A DNA stretch of 64,000 nucleotides from Agromyces sp. H17E-10 (GTDB lineage Bacteria; Actinomycetota; Actinomycetes; Actinomycetales; Microbacteriaceae), in assembly GCF_022919715.1 (NCBI RefSeq), contig NZ_CP095042.1, forward strand, positions 2,666,001-2,730,000, in the 5' to 3' direction. A model generated the notes under the pieces. The model saw nothing but the letters and a program-made list of their open reading frames with translations, had not been told where the DNA came from and did not search any database. Every line of letters begins with the position of its first letter. Position 1 is the first letter of the stretch. The translations under genes and the position numbers were made by a program. Of the stretch, positions 42,089 to 50,942 are shown piece by piece.

Positions 42089-44386
42089 ATGCCCAACGTC
42101 GTCTGGACGAACCTCAAGGGGCCCGACCACGACAAGATGGTCAAGGCGAAGATCTACTCGTTCCTCGAGAAGCTGCGCGAGGACGATACGGCTCCCGGTC
42201 TGCATATCGAGAAGATGCAGAACCCGGCTGATCCGAGAGCTCGCACAGGCCGCGTCGATCGCGGGCTTCGCGCGGTGCTCTACCGGCTCGAAACGAGCGA
42301 GAAGGACCGCACCTACGTCTACGTCGGCACATTCGAGCACGACGAGGGCAGCGAGTACGCCCGAACGCGTGTGCTCAAGTACAACCCGATCAACGGGGTC
42401 GCCGAGCTCATCGCAGCGTCGATGCCCGACACGACGGCGGCCGCCCATGCGGCTGCAGGCAGGAGCGATGAGCGGGCTCTGCCGAAAGATTCGTCGTACC
42501 TCGAGACGCAGTTCAACTACACGCGGGCGAACCTCGTGGATGAACTCGGCTTCGACGAGGCATCCGCCCTGCTGCTGCTCGACGCCACGAGCGAAGACGA
42601 GGTGCTCGCGGTCGCAGATGGCTTCGAGAACGCGTGGCAGCAGACGGCCGCGCTCGGCCTCGCCGTCGGCGACTCGCTCGCGAAGATCCGGCTGGATCTC
42701 GGCCTCGCCGAAGAGCCGGCCACGGTCGACATACCGGAGACCGAAGATGAACGGATTCTGCGGGCGCTCGAGCACCCGGCATCCAAGATGCAGTTCACGT
42801 TCGTGGAGAACGACGACGAACTTCGCCGCATCATCGACGGAGGCGACTTCGGCGCGTGGCGCGTCTTCCTGCACCCGGAACAGCAGCGTTACGCGAGCGG
42901 CAGCTGGAACGGTCCGTTCCGCCTCACTGGTGGTGCCGGCACCGGAAAGACTGTGGTGCTTCTGCACCGCGCCCGCCACCTCGCCGAGGCGAACCCGGCC
43001 GCCAAGATCGTGCTCACGACCTTCACTCGCGCGCTCGCTGAGAACCTCAAGCGCGACCTCGATCGCCTCGACGAATCTCTGCCAGCTGCGGGAGCTCTGG
43101 GGGACCACGGAATCCTGGTGCGCGGGGTCGATCAGCTGGCGACAGCGGTCCGGCTCAAGGCCGGGAAAGGCTTCGCGGCTGCGGCTGCCGCCGTGTTCGG
43201 CGAGGCTCCTGCAGCCATTACGCATGTGATCTCGAACAACGACGGGTGGTCGGAGGCGATCTCGACCGTCGACCCCGACCTGACCGATCAGTTGCGGCAT
43301 GCCTCGTTCTTCGAAGGCGAGTACTTGCAGGTCGTGCTGCCGGCTCGGGTGACGACGGTTGAGGAGTACTTCGCCATCCGTCGCCCGGGCCGGGTCGTCG
43401 CCTTGGATAGGAAGAAGCGCACAGAGGTCTGGCGGGTGATCGAGCAGTACCGTTCGAACTCGCGTGCATCAGGAACGATCGGCTGGGCTGAACAATCGTC
43501 GATCGCCGCCGCCTGGCTCGACCTCCATGGAGACGCGGCCGGAGTGCTCGCAGATCACGTCCTCGTCGACGAGGGCCAGGATCTCAACCCGTCGCAATGG
43601 CAGTTCCTGCGGGCTCTCGCCAGGCCGGGCGCCGACGACCTCTTCGTCGCAGAGGACACGCATCAGCGAATCTACGGGCAGCACGTCGTGCTCGCCCGCT
43701 ACGGAATCCGGATCGTCGGACGGTCGCGGCGGCTCACGCTCAACTACCGCACGACCGAGGAGAACCTGCGGTACGCACTCGGAGTGCTCGCGGGTGCGGA
43801 GTACCTCGACAGCTCGAACGAGGGGGAGGGTGTCAGCGGGTATCGATCGGCACGCCGTGGGCCGCTACCCATGTCGATCACCGCAGCGAACACGGACGAG
43901 ATGGACGAGCGCATCGGAGATCTCGTACGCGAGTGGCTCGAGGAGGGCATCGAGCCGTCGACAGTGGCCATTCTCGCTCGGACCCGGCGTGACGCGACCG
44001 CGGCGCGCGATGCGCTCAACGCTCGGTCGGTTCACGTCGACGTGATCACAGCGCAGCAGTCCGGCGGAGACAAGCCCGTCGCTCTCACCATGCACACGGC
44101 GAAGGGCATGGAGTTCAGTCGCGTCGTGCTCTACGACATCTCCGACGGCGTCGTGCCGAACGTACACGCGATTCGCAGCGCCGCGCCGGAGGAGCGCGAT
44201 GATGCGATGCTGCGCGAGCGTTCACTCCTGTATGTCGCCGCCAGCCGAGCGCGGGACGCACTCGTCGTGGCGTGGCAGGGTGCCCCGTCACCGCTCATCG
44301 GATCGTCGCCGCGGGCCGACGCGCCGTCGCATTCCCCGCTCAGCGGCTCAGGATCGCCTCGCGGGGTCGCGCGTCCCGCGACATGA
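42089..44386 (+). CDS. UvrD/Rep-like SF1 helicase with RelE-like N-terminal domain
   Basis: A 765-residue protein. Residues 1-105 (KAKIYSFLEKLREDDTAPGLHIEKM, then VDRGLRAVLYRLE and VYVGTFEHDE) resemble a RelE/ParE toxin-like fold seen fused to some helicases. An SF1 helicase follows: GGAGTGKTVVLL near 283, VDEGQDLNPSQW near 490, EDTHQRIYG, LNYRTTEE, MHTAKGMEFSRVVLYD near 668 and LLYVAASRARDAL near 710. The C-terminus is Ser/Pro-rich. ATG at 42089 is chosen with GGAAG upstream; ATG at 42050 is possible. It is divergent from the DISARM operon and 40 bp before the DUF262 gene. Confidence 0.88.
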   Translation: MPNVVWTNLKGPDHDKMVKAKIYSFLEKLREDDTAPGLHIEKMQNPADPRARTGRVDRGLRAVLYRLETSEKDRTYVYVGTFEHDEGSEYARTRVLKYNPINGVAELIAASMPDTTAAAHAAAGRSDERALPKDSSYLETQFNYTRANLVDELGFDEASALLLLDATSEDEVLAVADGFENAWQQTAALGLAVGDSLAKIRLDLGLAEEPATVDIPETEDERILRALEHPASKMQFTFVENDDELRRIIDGGDFGAWRVFLHPEQQRYASGSWNGPFRLTGGAGTGKTVVLLHRARHLAEANPAAKIVLTTFTRALAENLKRDLDRLDESLPAAGALGDHGILVRGVDQLATAVRLKAGKGFAAAAAAVFGEAPAAITHVISNNDGWSEAISTVDPDLTDQLRHASFFEGEYLQVVLPARVTTVEEYFAIRRPGRVVALDRKKRTEVWRVIEQYRSNSRASGTIGWAEQSSIAAAWLDLHGDAAGVLADHVLVDEGQDLNPSQWQFLRALARPGADDLFVAEDTHQRIYGQHVVLARYGIRIVGRSRRLTLNYRTTEENLRYALGVLAGAEYLDSSNEGEGVSGYRSARRGPLPMSITAANTDEMDERIGDLVREWLEEGIEPSTVAILARTRRDATAARDALNARSVHVDVITAQQSGGDKPVALTMHTAKGMEFSRVVLYDISDGVVPNVHAIRSAAPEERDDAMLRERSLLYVAASRARDALVVAWQGAPSPLIGSSPRADAPSHSPLSGSGSPRGVARPAT

Positions 44387-44426
44387 TGTTGACCAGACAA
44401 CCGGCGGGCATTGAAGGGGGAGCCTG

Positions 44427-46217
44427 ATGGCGAAGTATCACGTAACCCAGTCAGCAGTTACGCAGCTACTCGAGGACGTTCGACGCGAGCACATCGCGAT
44501 CCCGGAGCTCCAGAGACCATTCGTCTGGGACAGCGTGAAAGTCCGCGACCTGATGGATTCGCTGTATAACGGCTACCCCGTGGGTTACTTGATCACGTGG
44601 CAATCGGTCGGCGCCCATCTCAAGGGCGGCCAAGTCGCAGCGCACCAGCAGATCCTGATTGACGGTCAGCAGCGCATCACCGCTCTCCGGGCCGCAGTCG
44701 CTGGACTGAAAGTCGTCAACAAGCGCTACAAGTCCGTCCGCATCACGATCGCGTTCAACCCCGTGACCGAAGAGTTCGCGACACTGACCCCCGTCATCGC
44801 GAAGAATCCCGAATGGATCTCCGACATCAGCGAACTCTTCACCGCTCCGTCGACCTACGGTTTCGTGAAGGCCTACTTCGAAGCGAACGAGCACGTCGAT
44901 CATGCGGCGGTCGAGGCGAACATCGCGCGACTCGAAGGCATCAAGAACGCGCAGATCGGCATCATCGCTCTGAACGACGATCTCGATGTCGAGACTGTCT
45001 CCGAGATCTTCATCCGCATCAATTCGAAGGGTGTGCCTCTGAGCAGTGCCGACTTCGCGATGAGCAAGATCGCCACCTACGGAGAGCGAGGCCGCAACCT
45101 CCGCAAGCTGATCGACTACTTCTCCCATCTCGCGATCGCGCCCCATGCCTACGCCGACATTCATGAGAACGATTCGGAGTTCGTCGCTTCCGGTTACCTC
45201 AAAACGATCGCCTGGTTGAAGGACGATGCGGAGGATCTCTACGACCCCGCGTACAGCGACATCATTCGTGTCGCCGGACTGGTCGGATTCAGTCGTGGTA
45301 AGGCATCGTCGATCGTCTCCGAATTGTCAGGGCGAGACCCGGAAACTCGGAAGGTTGACGAAGCACGTATTCCGGTGGCGTACGACAAGCTCGAGTCGGC
45401 GCTGCTCGAGATCGTCAAGAAGTACCACTACGAGAACTTCATCATGCTGATCAAGTCAGCCGGCTTTATCGCATCCGCGATGATCGGCTCGAAGAATGCG
45501 CTGAACTTCGCTTTCGCGTTGTACCTCCGTCTTCGGCAGGACGACAGCGTCTCCGAAGGCGAGCGGAAGCGGATCGTCCGACGATGGTTCGTGATGTCCA
45601 TGCTCACGGGCCGACACTCCGGCAGCTTCGAATCGACCTGGGAGCAGGATATTCGTCGGATCGGTGCGATGGGGGCGGGGAACTACCTCGCCCAAATCGA
45701 GGAGTCCGATCTATCCGACGGCTATTGGGGGGTTTCTCTCCCGAACGCCCTCGAGACGACCAGTACGACCAGCCCCTTCTTCCAAACCTTCCTCGCAGCG
45801 CAAGTGGCCTCGGGCGTTCGTGGTTTTCTCTCGAAAAGCATCACGGTGGCTGCGATGCACCAGCAGTCGGGCGACATCCATCACATCGTTCCGAAGGATT
45901 ACCTGCAGAAGAACGGCTACCCCGACCGGGCAGACTATAATCAGGTCGCGAACTTCGCGCTGACCGAAACGTCGATCAACATCAGCATCAGCAACAAACC
46001 TCCGGTCCAGTACATGGCTGAGGTGCACCGGCAGATCGAGTCGGGCACGCTCACACTCGGCGAGATCACGGACGCGAATGACCTCGAGCGGAATTTCGTC
46101 GAGAACGCCATCCCGGGACGGCTCGCGGACCTGACGGCGGAGCACTACGCGGAATTCCTCGACGAACGGCGCCGACTCATGGCGGCGGTTATCCGCTCGT
46201 ACTACGAGAGCCTTTGA
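44427..46217 (+). CDS. DUF262/HNH (GmrSD-like) restriction protein
   Basis: A 596-residue protein. The DUF262 (GmrS-like ParB/Srx-fold) motifs are IPELQRPFVWD at 25-35 and ILIDGQQRITAL at 76-87. A helical middle follows, then a DUF1524-like HNH region near residue 484, DIHHIVPKDYLQKNGY, followed by NQVANFALTE. GmrSD systems cut glucosylated or otherwise modified phage DNA using NTP; single-chain relatives are common in defence islands. ATG at 44427 has GGGGGAG six bases upstream. It may form one operon with the helicase gene before it. Confidence 0.9.
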   Translation: MAKYHVTQSAVTQLLEDVRREHIAIPELQRPFVWDSVKVRDLMDSLYNGYPVGYLITWQSVGAHLKGGQVAAHQQILIDGQQRITALRAAVAGLKVVNKRYKSVRITIAFNPVTEEFATLTPVIAKNPEWISDISELFTAPSTYGFVKAYFEANEHVDHAAVEANIARLEGIKNAQIGIIALNDDLDVETVSEIFIRINSKGVPLSSADFAMSKIATYGERGRNLRKLIDYFSHLAIAPHAYADIHENDSEFVASGYLKTIAWLKDDAEDLYDPAYSDIIRVAGLVGFSRGKASSIVSELSGRDPETRKVDEARIPVAYDKLESALLEIVKKYHYENFIMLIKSAGFIASAMIGSKNALNFAFALYLRLRQDDSVSEGERKRIVRRWFVMSMLTGRHSGSFESTWEQDIRRIGAMGAGNYLAQIEESDLSDGYWGVSLPNALETTSTTSPFFQTFLAAQVASGVRGFLSKSITVAAMHQQSGDIHHIVPKDYLQKNGYPDRADYNQVANFALTETSINISISNKPPVQYMAEVHRQIESGTLTLGEITDANDLERNFVENAIPGRLADLTAEHYAEFLDERRRLMAAVIRSYYESL

Positions 46218-46330
46218 TGAGGCGGCTGGGCGGCGCCGACCCGTCAGCATGCCTGTCCATCCATGTGCGCGCCCATCTTGAACGCCTCTGTGGATCGTCG
46301 GCACGGCGGGTGCCCGATAGGTGCTTCGTG

Positions 46331-46855
46331 CTAGCGGACTAGCGCCACTCCCAGCGAAGCTGCCACGCCGGCCACGACCCCCCAGATCACGATCGACACG
46401 ATCTGCCACGCGATCACCGCGTTGCGGTTCGCGCCGAACGAGACCATCGCCGCCGAGGTGAACTGGCTGGGCAGCACGAACGGGCCGAGCAGGCTGACGC
46501 CGGCGACGCCGTACTTGTCGAATGCGCGGCGCACCTTCTCGCGGCGGGCCGGTGCGAGGCCGTCGGTCGACGGCTCGGGCGAGCCCGCCGACAGTGTCGA
46601 GCCGCCGGCGGTAGCAGCCTTCCCCGCCACCACCTTCGAACGCACCCCGTGCGCGGCGAACACGAACCCGAGCATCGACAGCACGTTGCCGATCACGGCC
46701 ACCCCGATCGCGACCGCCGGCGGCAGGCCGATGAGCACGCCGACGACCGAGCCGAAGTACGAGTCGATGAACGGAACGGCCGAGATGAGCATCACCCCGA
46801 ACCACTGGAGGAAGTCGGGGAGCGAGGAGGCGAAGTCCTGGAGTGCGTCGAGCAT
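46331..46855 (-). CDS. Small multi-drug export-type membrane protein
   Basis: A 174-residue protein with about four hydrophobic helices: PDFLQWFGVMLISAVPFIDSYFG, VVGVLIGLPPAVAIGVAVIGNVL, YGVAGVSLLGPFVLPSQFTSAAMVSFGA and VSIVIWGVVAGVAASLGVAL. The acidic-to-Pro sequence AVPFIDSYFG and the LGPFVLPSQFT re-entrant-like segment recall DedA-like or small multi-drug export proteins. A hydrophilic cytosolic loop lies at residues 75-110. ATG at 46855 has AAAGGACT upstream. The substrate is unknown. It is divergent from the histidine kinase gene. Confidence 0.72.
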   Translation of the reverse strand: MLDALQDFASSLPDFLQWFGVMLISAVPFIDSYFGSVVGVLIGLPPAVAIGVAVIGNVLSMLGFVFAAHGVRSKVVAGKAATAGGSTLSAGSPEPSTDGLAPARREKVRRAFDKYGVAGVSLLGPFVLPSQFTSAAMVSFGANRNAVIAWQIVSIVIWGVVAGVAASLGVALVR

Positions 46856-47015
46856 GACGAGTCCTTTCAGAGGGTGAAGACGGAGATGCACGGCAGTTCC
46901 CTTCGGCGAACCAGGGGAACGGAACCGAGCTGATGCATCAAGCCTCCGAAAACCCATGCCTCCCCGGCAGTGCCGCCACGTCACCCCTTCCTGTGCGAAT
47001 CCACACGCGCCCGGC

Positions 47016-47029
47016 GTGACAAATGTCAC
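47016..47029 (+). promoter_or_regulatory. GTGACA-AA-TGTCAC operator upstream of the two-component genes
   Basis: A 14-bp palindrome, GTGACA at 47016-47021, AA, TGTCAC at 47024-47029, 19 bp before the kinase start. A palindrome of this form just upstream of a DesK/LuxR-type pair is likely the binding site of the cognate response regulator. Confidence 0.5.
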
Positions 47030-47047
47030 TGGCATAGGCTCGGCCAC

Positions 47048-48319
47048 ATGCCTGCCGAACCCGCCGCCCGCAGCGTGCACACGACCTGGTTGTACACACT
47101 CGCGTCGATCGTGTTCTTCTTCGGGTTCTTCGATTTGATCGTCGGGCTGAGCATGTTCGAGACGGTGATGGATGCCGCGGGTGGTGGTTTCGATACGGGT
47201 GCTGGCGCGCCCTACTCAACCAACGAAATGCTCGCCATCGCGGTGCTCGCGCTGCAGATCATCGCGACCGCGACGCAGCTGCGGTACTGCTGGTTCCTGC
47301 GGGTCGGGCGCGGCGGCGGACTGCCCCACCCCGGCTGGACGGTCGCGCTCGTCGCCCCCGCGGCACTCGTCTGGCTCCTCGGCCTCGCAACTCCCGGCGA
47401 CGCACTCGTCGCCGCCGTGCCGCTGTGGGCCGCGGCATCCCTCATCGCCGCCCTGCTGCCGAAGCCGCAACGGCGACTCGCGCTGCTCGTCGGCGCGATC
47501 CTCACGGGAGCGCACGTCGCGATCTTCACCGCGCTGCACGGCACGCCGGCACAAGAAGGCCCGCAGAGCTCGAACACCTTCATGATCGGCCTCTTCGCGA
47601 TCATGCTGCCGATCATGCTGCTCACGAGCCTCTGGTGGTGGGAGGTCGTCGTGCAGCTCGATCGCAACCGCCGCACCGCCGCCGAGCTCGCCGTCACGCA
47701 GGAGCGGCTGCGCTTCGCGTCCGACCTGCACGACATCCAGGGGCACCACCTGCAGGTCATCTCGCTGAAGTCCGAACTCGCCGAGCGGCTGCTCGAGATC
47801 GATCCGGCCGCCGCGCGCGAACTCGTGCACGAGACCCGCATGATCGCGAAGGAGGCCCTCGAAGAGACCCGCTCGCTCGTCGCCGGCTACCGGCAGGTCG
47901 CCTTCGACGACGAGTTCGAGAACGCCCGTGAGGTGCTCACCGCGTCGGGCGCCGCCTGCGAGCTGCGGCTCGGCGCCCTGCCCGAGGATGCCGCCGCGCA
48001 GAGCGCGCTCGCCTCGGTCGTGCGCGAGGCGACGACGAACATCCTGCGCCACAGCGAGGCGGCGAGGGTCACCATTACGCTCGCGACCGAGGGCGGCCGA
48101 TGCGAACTGCGCATCGTGAACGACGGCATTCCGACGACGGATGCCTCGGCGCCGGCGACTCCCCGCGGCGCCGGGTCGCGCGCGCCCGGGTCGGGACTCG
48201 CGGGCCTGCGCGAGCGGCTCGCCGCCGTCGGCGGCAGCCTCGAACACCGCGAGGATGCCTCGGCCGGCACGTTCGAACTCACCGCGACCGTCCCCGTACG
48301 AGCTGGGGTCTCGGCATGA
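47048..48319 (+). CDS. DesK-like sensor histidine kinase
   Basis: A 423-residue kinase with about six membrane helices in residues 15-205 (LASIVFFFGFFDLIVGLSM, then several Ala/Leu-rich helices and a WWWEVVVQL end). The HisKA_3 dimerisation helix has ASDLHDIQGHHLQVISLKSELAERL with phospho-acceptor His near residue 228, followed by an HATPase with VVREATTNILRHSEAARVTI and GLAGLRERLAAVGGSLE. ATG at 47048 is chosen because the frame upstream has no membrane character. Its stop overlaps the response regulator start (ATGA). The signal it senses is unknown. Confidence 0.92.
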   Translation: MPAEPAARSVHTTWLYTLASIVFFFGFFDLIVGLSMFETVMDAAGGGFDTGAGAPYSTNEMLAIAVLALQIIATATQLRYCWFLRVGRGGGLPHPGWTVALVAPAALVWLLGLATPGDALVAAVPLWAAASLIAALLPKPQRRLALLVGAILTGAHVAIFTALHGTPAQEGPQSSNTFMIGLFAIMLPIMLLTSLWWWEVVVQLDRNRRTAAELAVTQERLRFASDLHDIQGHHLQVISLKSELAERLLEIDPAAARELVHETRMIAKEALEETRSLVAGYRQVAFDDEFENAREVLTASGAACELRLGALPEDAAAQSALASVVREATTNILRHSEAARVTITLATEGGRCELRIVNDGIPTTDASAPATPRGAGSRAPGSGLAGLRERLAAVGGSLEHREDASAGTFELTATVPVRAGVSA

Positions 48320-48981
48320 GCGCCCCCCTTTCCGAGCCCTGCGGTGCAGCGGGCACGGTCGAGGATGTCTCGAGCCGAGGCATCCGCCTCATGATCGCCG
48401 ATGACGAGCACCTCATTCGGGGTGCGCTCGTCGCCCTGCTGAACCTCGAGCCCGACATCGAGGTCGTCGCGACCGCCGACAACGGCGCCGCCGCCGTCGA
48501 TGAGGCGATCGCGGCGCGACCCGACGTGTGCCTGCTCGACCTCGAGATGCCCGAGGCCGACGGGCTCGAGGCGGCCGCGCGCATCCTCGCGACGGTGTCG
48601 ACCCGGGTCGTGATCGTCACCCGGCACGCCCGCCCGGGGGTGTTGCGGCGGGCGCTCGCGACGAAGGTGTCGGGGTTCGTGCCGAAGTCGACGCCGGCCG
48701 AAGAGCTCGCACATGTCATCCGAGACGTCGCCGCCGGCCGCCGCTACATCGACCCCGAGATCGCTGCCGCCGCCCTGACCGCGGAGCGCTGCCCGCTCAC
48801 CGACCGCGAGCTCGACGCGCTGCGGTTCAGCCGGTCGACGATGAGCGTGCAGCAGATCGCCGACCGCCTGCACCTCGCGCAGGGCACGGTGCGCAACTAC
48901 CTCTCGTCGGCGATGACGAAGCTCGACGCCACGTCGCGCCACGAGGCCGCCGAGAAGGCCTGGCAGCAGGGGTGGATCTGA
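48316..48981 (+). CDS. NarL/LuxR-type response regulator
   Basis: A 221-residue regulator. The receiver domain has acidic pair DD at 29-30, phospho-acceptor Asp75 in LLDLEMPEADG, and Lys in FVPKST. The C-terminal LuxR helix-turn-helix is PLTDRELDALRFSRSTMSVQQIADRLHLAQGTVRNYLSSAMTKL. It overlaps the kinase gene by four bases, so the two are translated together, and they probably bind the palindrome at 47016. The MFS pump gene is convergent, so it is not in the same operon. Confidence 0.94.
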   Translation: MSAPLSEPCGAAGTVEDVSSRGIRLMIADDEHLIRGALVALLNLEPDIEVVATADNGAAAVDEAIAARPDVCLLDLEMPEADGLEAAARILATVSTRVVIVTRHARPGVLRRALATKVSGFVPKSTPAEELAHVIRDVAAGRRYIDPEIAAAALTAERCPLTDRELDALRFSRSTMSVQQIADRLHLAQGTVRNYLSSAMTKLDATSRHEAAEKAWQQGWI

Positions 48982-48999
48982 GCGGCGCTTCAGCGCCGC
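48982..48999. terminator. Bidirectional hairpin between response regulator and MFS genes
   Basis: GCGGCGC at 48982-48988, tetraloop TTCA, GCGCCGC at 48993-48999, directly after the response regulator stop and overlapping the stop codon of the MFS gene on the other strand. Confidence 0.6.
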
Positions 49000-50417
49000 C
49001 GCATCGCCGGCGCCTGCAGGGGAGCCGCCTCGGCATGCGGCACCGACAGGCCCTGCACCGGGCTCGGGTTCTGGATGCCCACCGCGGAGACCACCGCGCC
49101 GATGAGCATGCCCATCGCTGCCGCAGCCACGAGCTGGTGGAAGCTGGCGAGGTCGATCACGGCCGAACCGCCGAGTGAGCCGGCCAGCGCTACGGCGATG
49201 AGGCCCGCCACCCGGGAGACGGCGTTGTTCGTCGCCGAGGCGATGCCCGAGTGCGTCGACTCGACGGCACCGAGGATGGTCGCGGTCAGCGGCGCCACGG
49301 TGATCGCGAGGCCCAGGCCGAAGAGCAGCACGGCGGGCAGCACCTGCGTGAGGTAGTCGGCCTCCTCGGTGATGCGGAGCATCAGCGCGAAGCCCGTGCC
49401 GGCGACCAACGGTCCGACGGTCATCATCAGGCGGGGGCCGAGCCTCCCGCTCAGCCGGCCGAAGAACGCCGACAGCGCGATGAGCACGATGCTCGACGGC
49501 ACCATCGCGAAGCCCGCGAGCGTGGCGCTGTAGCCGGCACCCTGCTGTAGGAAGACCGCGAGCGCGAACGTGCCGATCGAGAGTCCGCCGTAGACGAAGA
49601 AGGTGGCGACGTTGCCCACCGAGAAGTTGCGTGCACGGAAGATGCCGAGCGGCAGCATCGGCTGCGGTGCTCGTCGTTCCCAGAGCACGAATGCGACGAA
49701 GCTCACGAGACCGAGTGCGAGTGCGCCGACGATGATCGGCGAGCCCCAGCCGAACCGAGGCTGCTCGATCAGGGCGAAGACGGGCAGGCCGAGGCCTGCG
49801 ATGCCGAGCAGGGCGCCGATGACATCGACGCGGGTACCGGCTGCGCGTGGGGCGTCGGGAGCAAGACCGCGCATGAGGATGAGCGTGACCGCGATCGGCA
49901 GCACGTTGATCCCGAAGACCCATCGCCACGACAGCCAGTCGACGAGCAGTCCGCCGAGCACGGGGCCGGCGATGCTGGCGACGCTCGTGAATGCCGTCCA
50001 CGTGCCGATCGCCCGCGCCTTGGTGCCGTCGGCGAACGCGTCGAGGATGAGCGCGAGCGAACTGGGCACGAGCAGCGCACCGGCCACACCCTGCAGGGCG
50101 CGTGCCGCGATGAGCAGTTCGGCGCTCGGAGCGAGTGCGCACGCGAGCGAGGCGAAGCCGAAGCCGATGAGCCCGGCGAGCAGCACGCGCTTGCGACCGA
50201 ACACATCGGAGAGCGACCCGGCGAGCAGGATGATTGAGCCGAGCGTGAGCAGGTACGCGTCGACGATCCACTGCTGCGATGCGAGGCCGCCGCCGAGCTC
50301 CTCGCTGATCGCCGGAAGGGCGACGTGCACGACGCTGCCATCGAGGAAGGCGATGAAGCTCGCGAGTATCGCGACACTCAGCACGGTTCGCTGCTGTCGC
50401 GTCATCCAGGTGGCCAT
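48990..50417 (-). CDS. MFS transporter, DHA2 (EmrB/QacA) family
   Basis: A 475-residue protein with about 14 transmembrane helices. The opening SVAILASFIAFLDGSVVHVALPAI carries the DHA2 motif D1-type LDGSVVHVALP, GSLSDVFGRKRVLL is motif A, and the middle has FGRLSGRLGPRLMMTVG, the second-half version of motif A. These are H+-coupled multidrug exporters. The C-terminus ends in a short charged tail. ATG at 50417 is followed by an in-frame ATG at 50405. The gene has its own 180-bp upstream region with a GC-rich inverted repeat at 50552-50569. Confidence 0.93.
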   Translation of the reverse strand: MATWMTRQQRTVLSVAILASFIAFLDGSVVHVALPAISEELGGGLASQQWIVDAYLLTLGSIILLAGSLSDVFGRKRVLLAGLIGFGFASLACALAPSAELLIAARALQGVAGALLVPSSLALILDAFADGTKARAIGTWTAFTSVASIAGPVLGGLLVDWLSWRWVFGINVLPIAVTLILMRGLAPDAPRAAGTRVDVIGALLGIAGLGLPVFALIEQPRFGWGSPIIVGALALGLVSFVAFVLWERRAPQPMLPLGIFRARNFSVGNVATFFVYGGLSIGTFALAVFLQQGAGYSATLAGFAMVPSSIVLIALSAFFGRLSGRLGPRLMMTVGPLVAGTGFALMLRITEEADYLTQVLPAVLLFGLGLAITVAPLTATILGAVESTHSGIASATNNAVSRVAGLIAVALAGSLGGSAVIDLASFHQLVAAAAMGMLIGAVVSAVGIQNPSPVQGLSVPHAEAAPLQAPAMRRR

Positions 50418-50596
50418 GCGATCCCGCTTCCCGCGCCGGTGCCCTGTGCGGCGTGTGCCGCAGCGGAGTCGGTGCTGCTCGTGTGTACGCAGTGTCGTCC
50501 GGGACCGGTTCCGCCCGGCGACGTCACGAGGTGCGCGTACCTTAGCTACGACCGCGCGCGGCCGCGCGGTGTGACAGGGTCCTGCAGGGATGCGGC

Positions 50597-50866
50597 CTAA
50601 CGATGCACGTGCGACGGCTCCCCGGTGATGCCCGAGATGTCCTTCTCCGTCACGTGCAGCAGCCGCTCGGCGAGATCGCGCAGCGCGCGGGCGACCGCGA
50701 GCTCCTCGCCGATCGCGGGCACGTTCGGGTCGAACGGGTTGCGATCGGCCTTGCCGACGCCGGTCACCTCCCGCCCCGCGGGCGTGCGCACCGTGGCCTC
50801 AGCCATCGTGGTGTTCTCTTCTTCGTCGATGTCGACGGTGACGCTCCACTGCTTCGTCGCATCCAT
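50597..50866 (-). CDS. DUF1876 domain protein, 89 aa
   Basis: A small acidic protein matching DUF1876: WSVTVDIDEEENTTMAEATVRTPAGREVTGVGKADRNP, then IGEELAVARALRDLAERLL. The family is found in Actinobacteria and is of unknown function (a dsRBD-like fold has been suggested for related proteins). ATG at 50866 has GGAAGGTGGTG upstream; the longer frame upstream lacks such a signal. Confidence 0.88.
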   Translation of the reverse strand: MDATKQWSVTVDIDEEENTTMAEATVRTPAGREVTGVGKADRNPFDPNVPAIGEELAVARALRDLAERLLHVTEKDISGITGEPSHVHR

Positions 50867-50942
50867 GGAACTCACCACCTTCCGGTCCGGTTCCACCTTT
50901 CAGGCTAGCGACGTGCGGCCCGCGCGGCGAGGGGAGGTCGCG

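Noticed and set aside
16600-46300. Attachment sites or an integrase marking the defence island as a mobile element
   Set aside because: No integrase, tRNA gene or long flanking direct repeats were seen; the island edges remain undefined.
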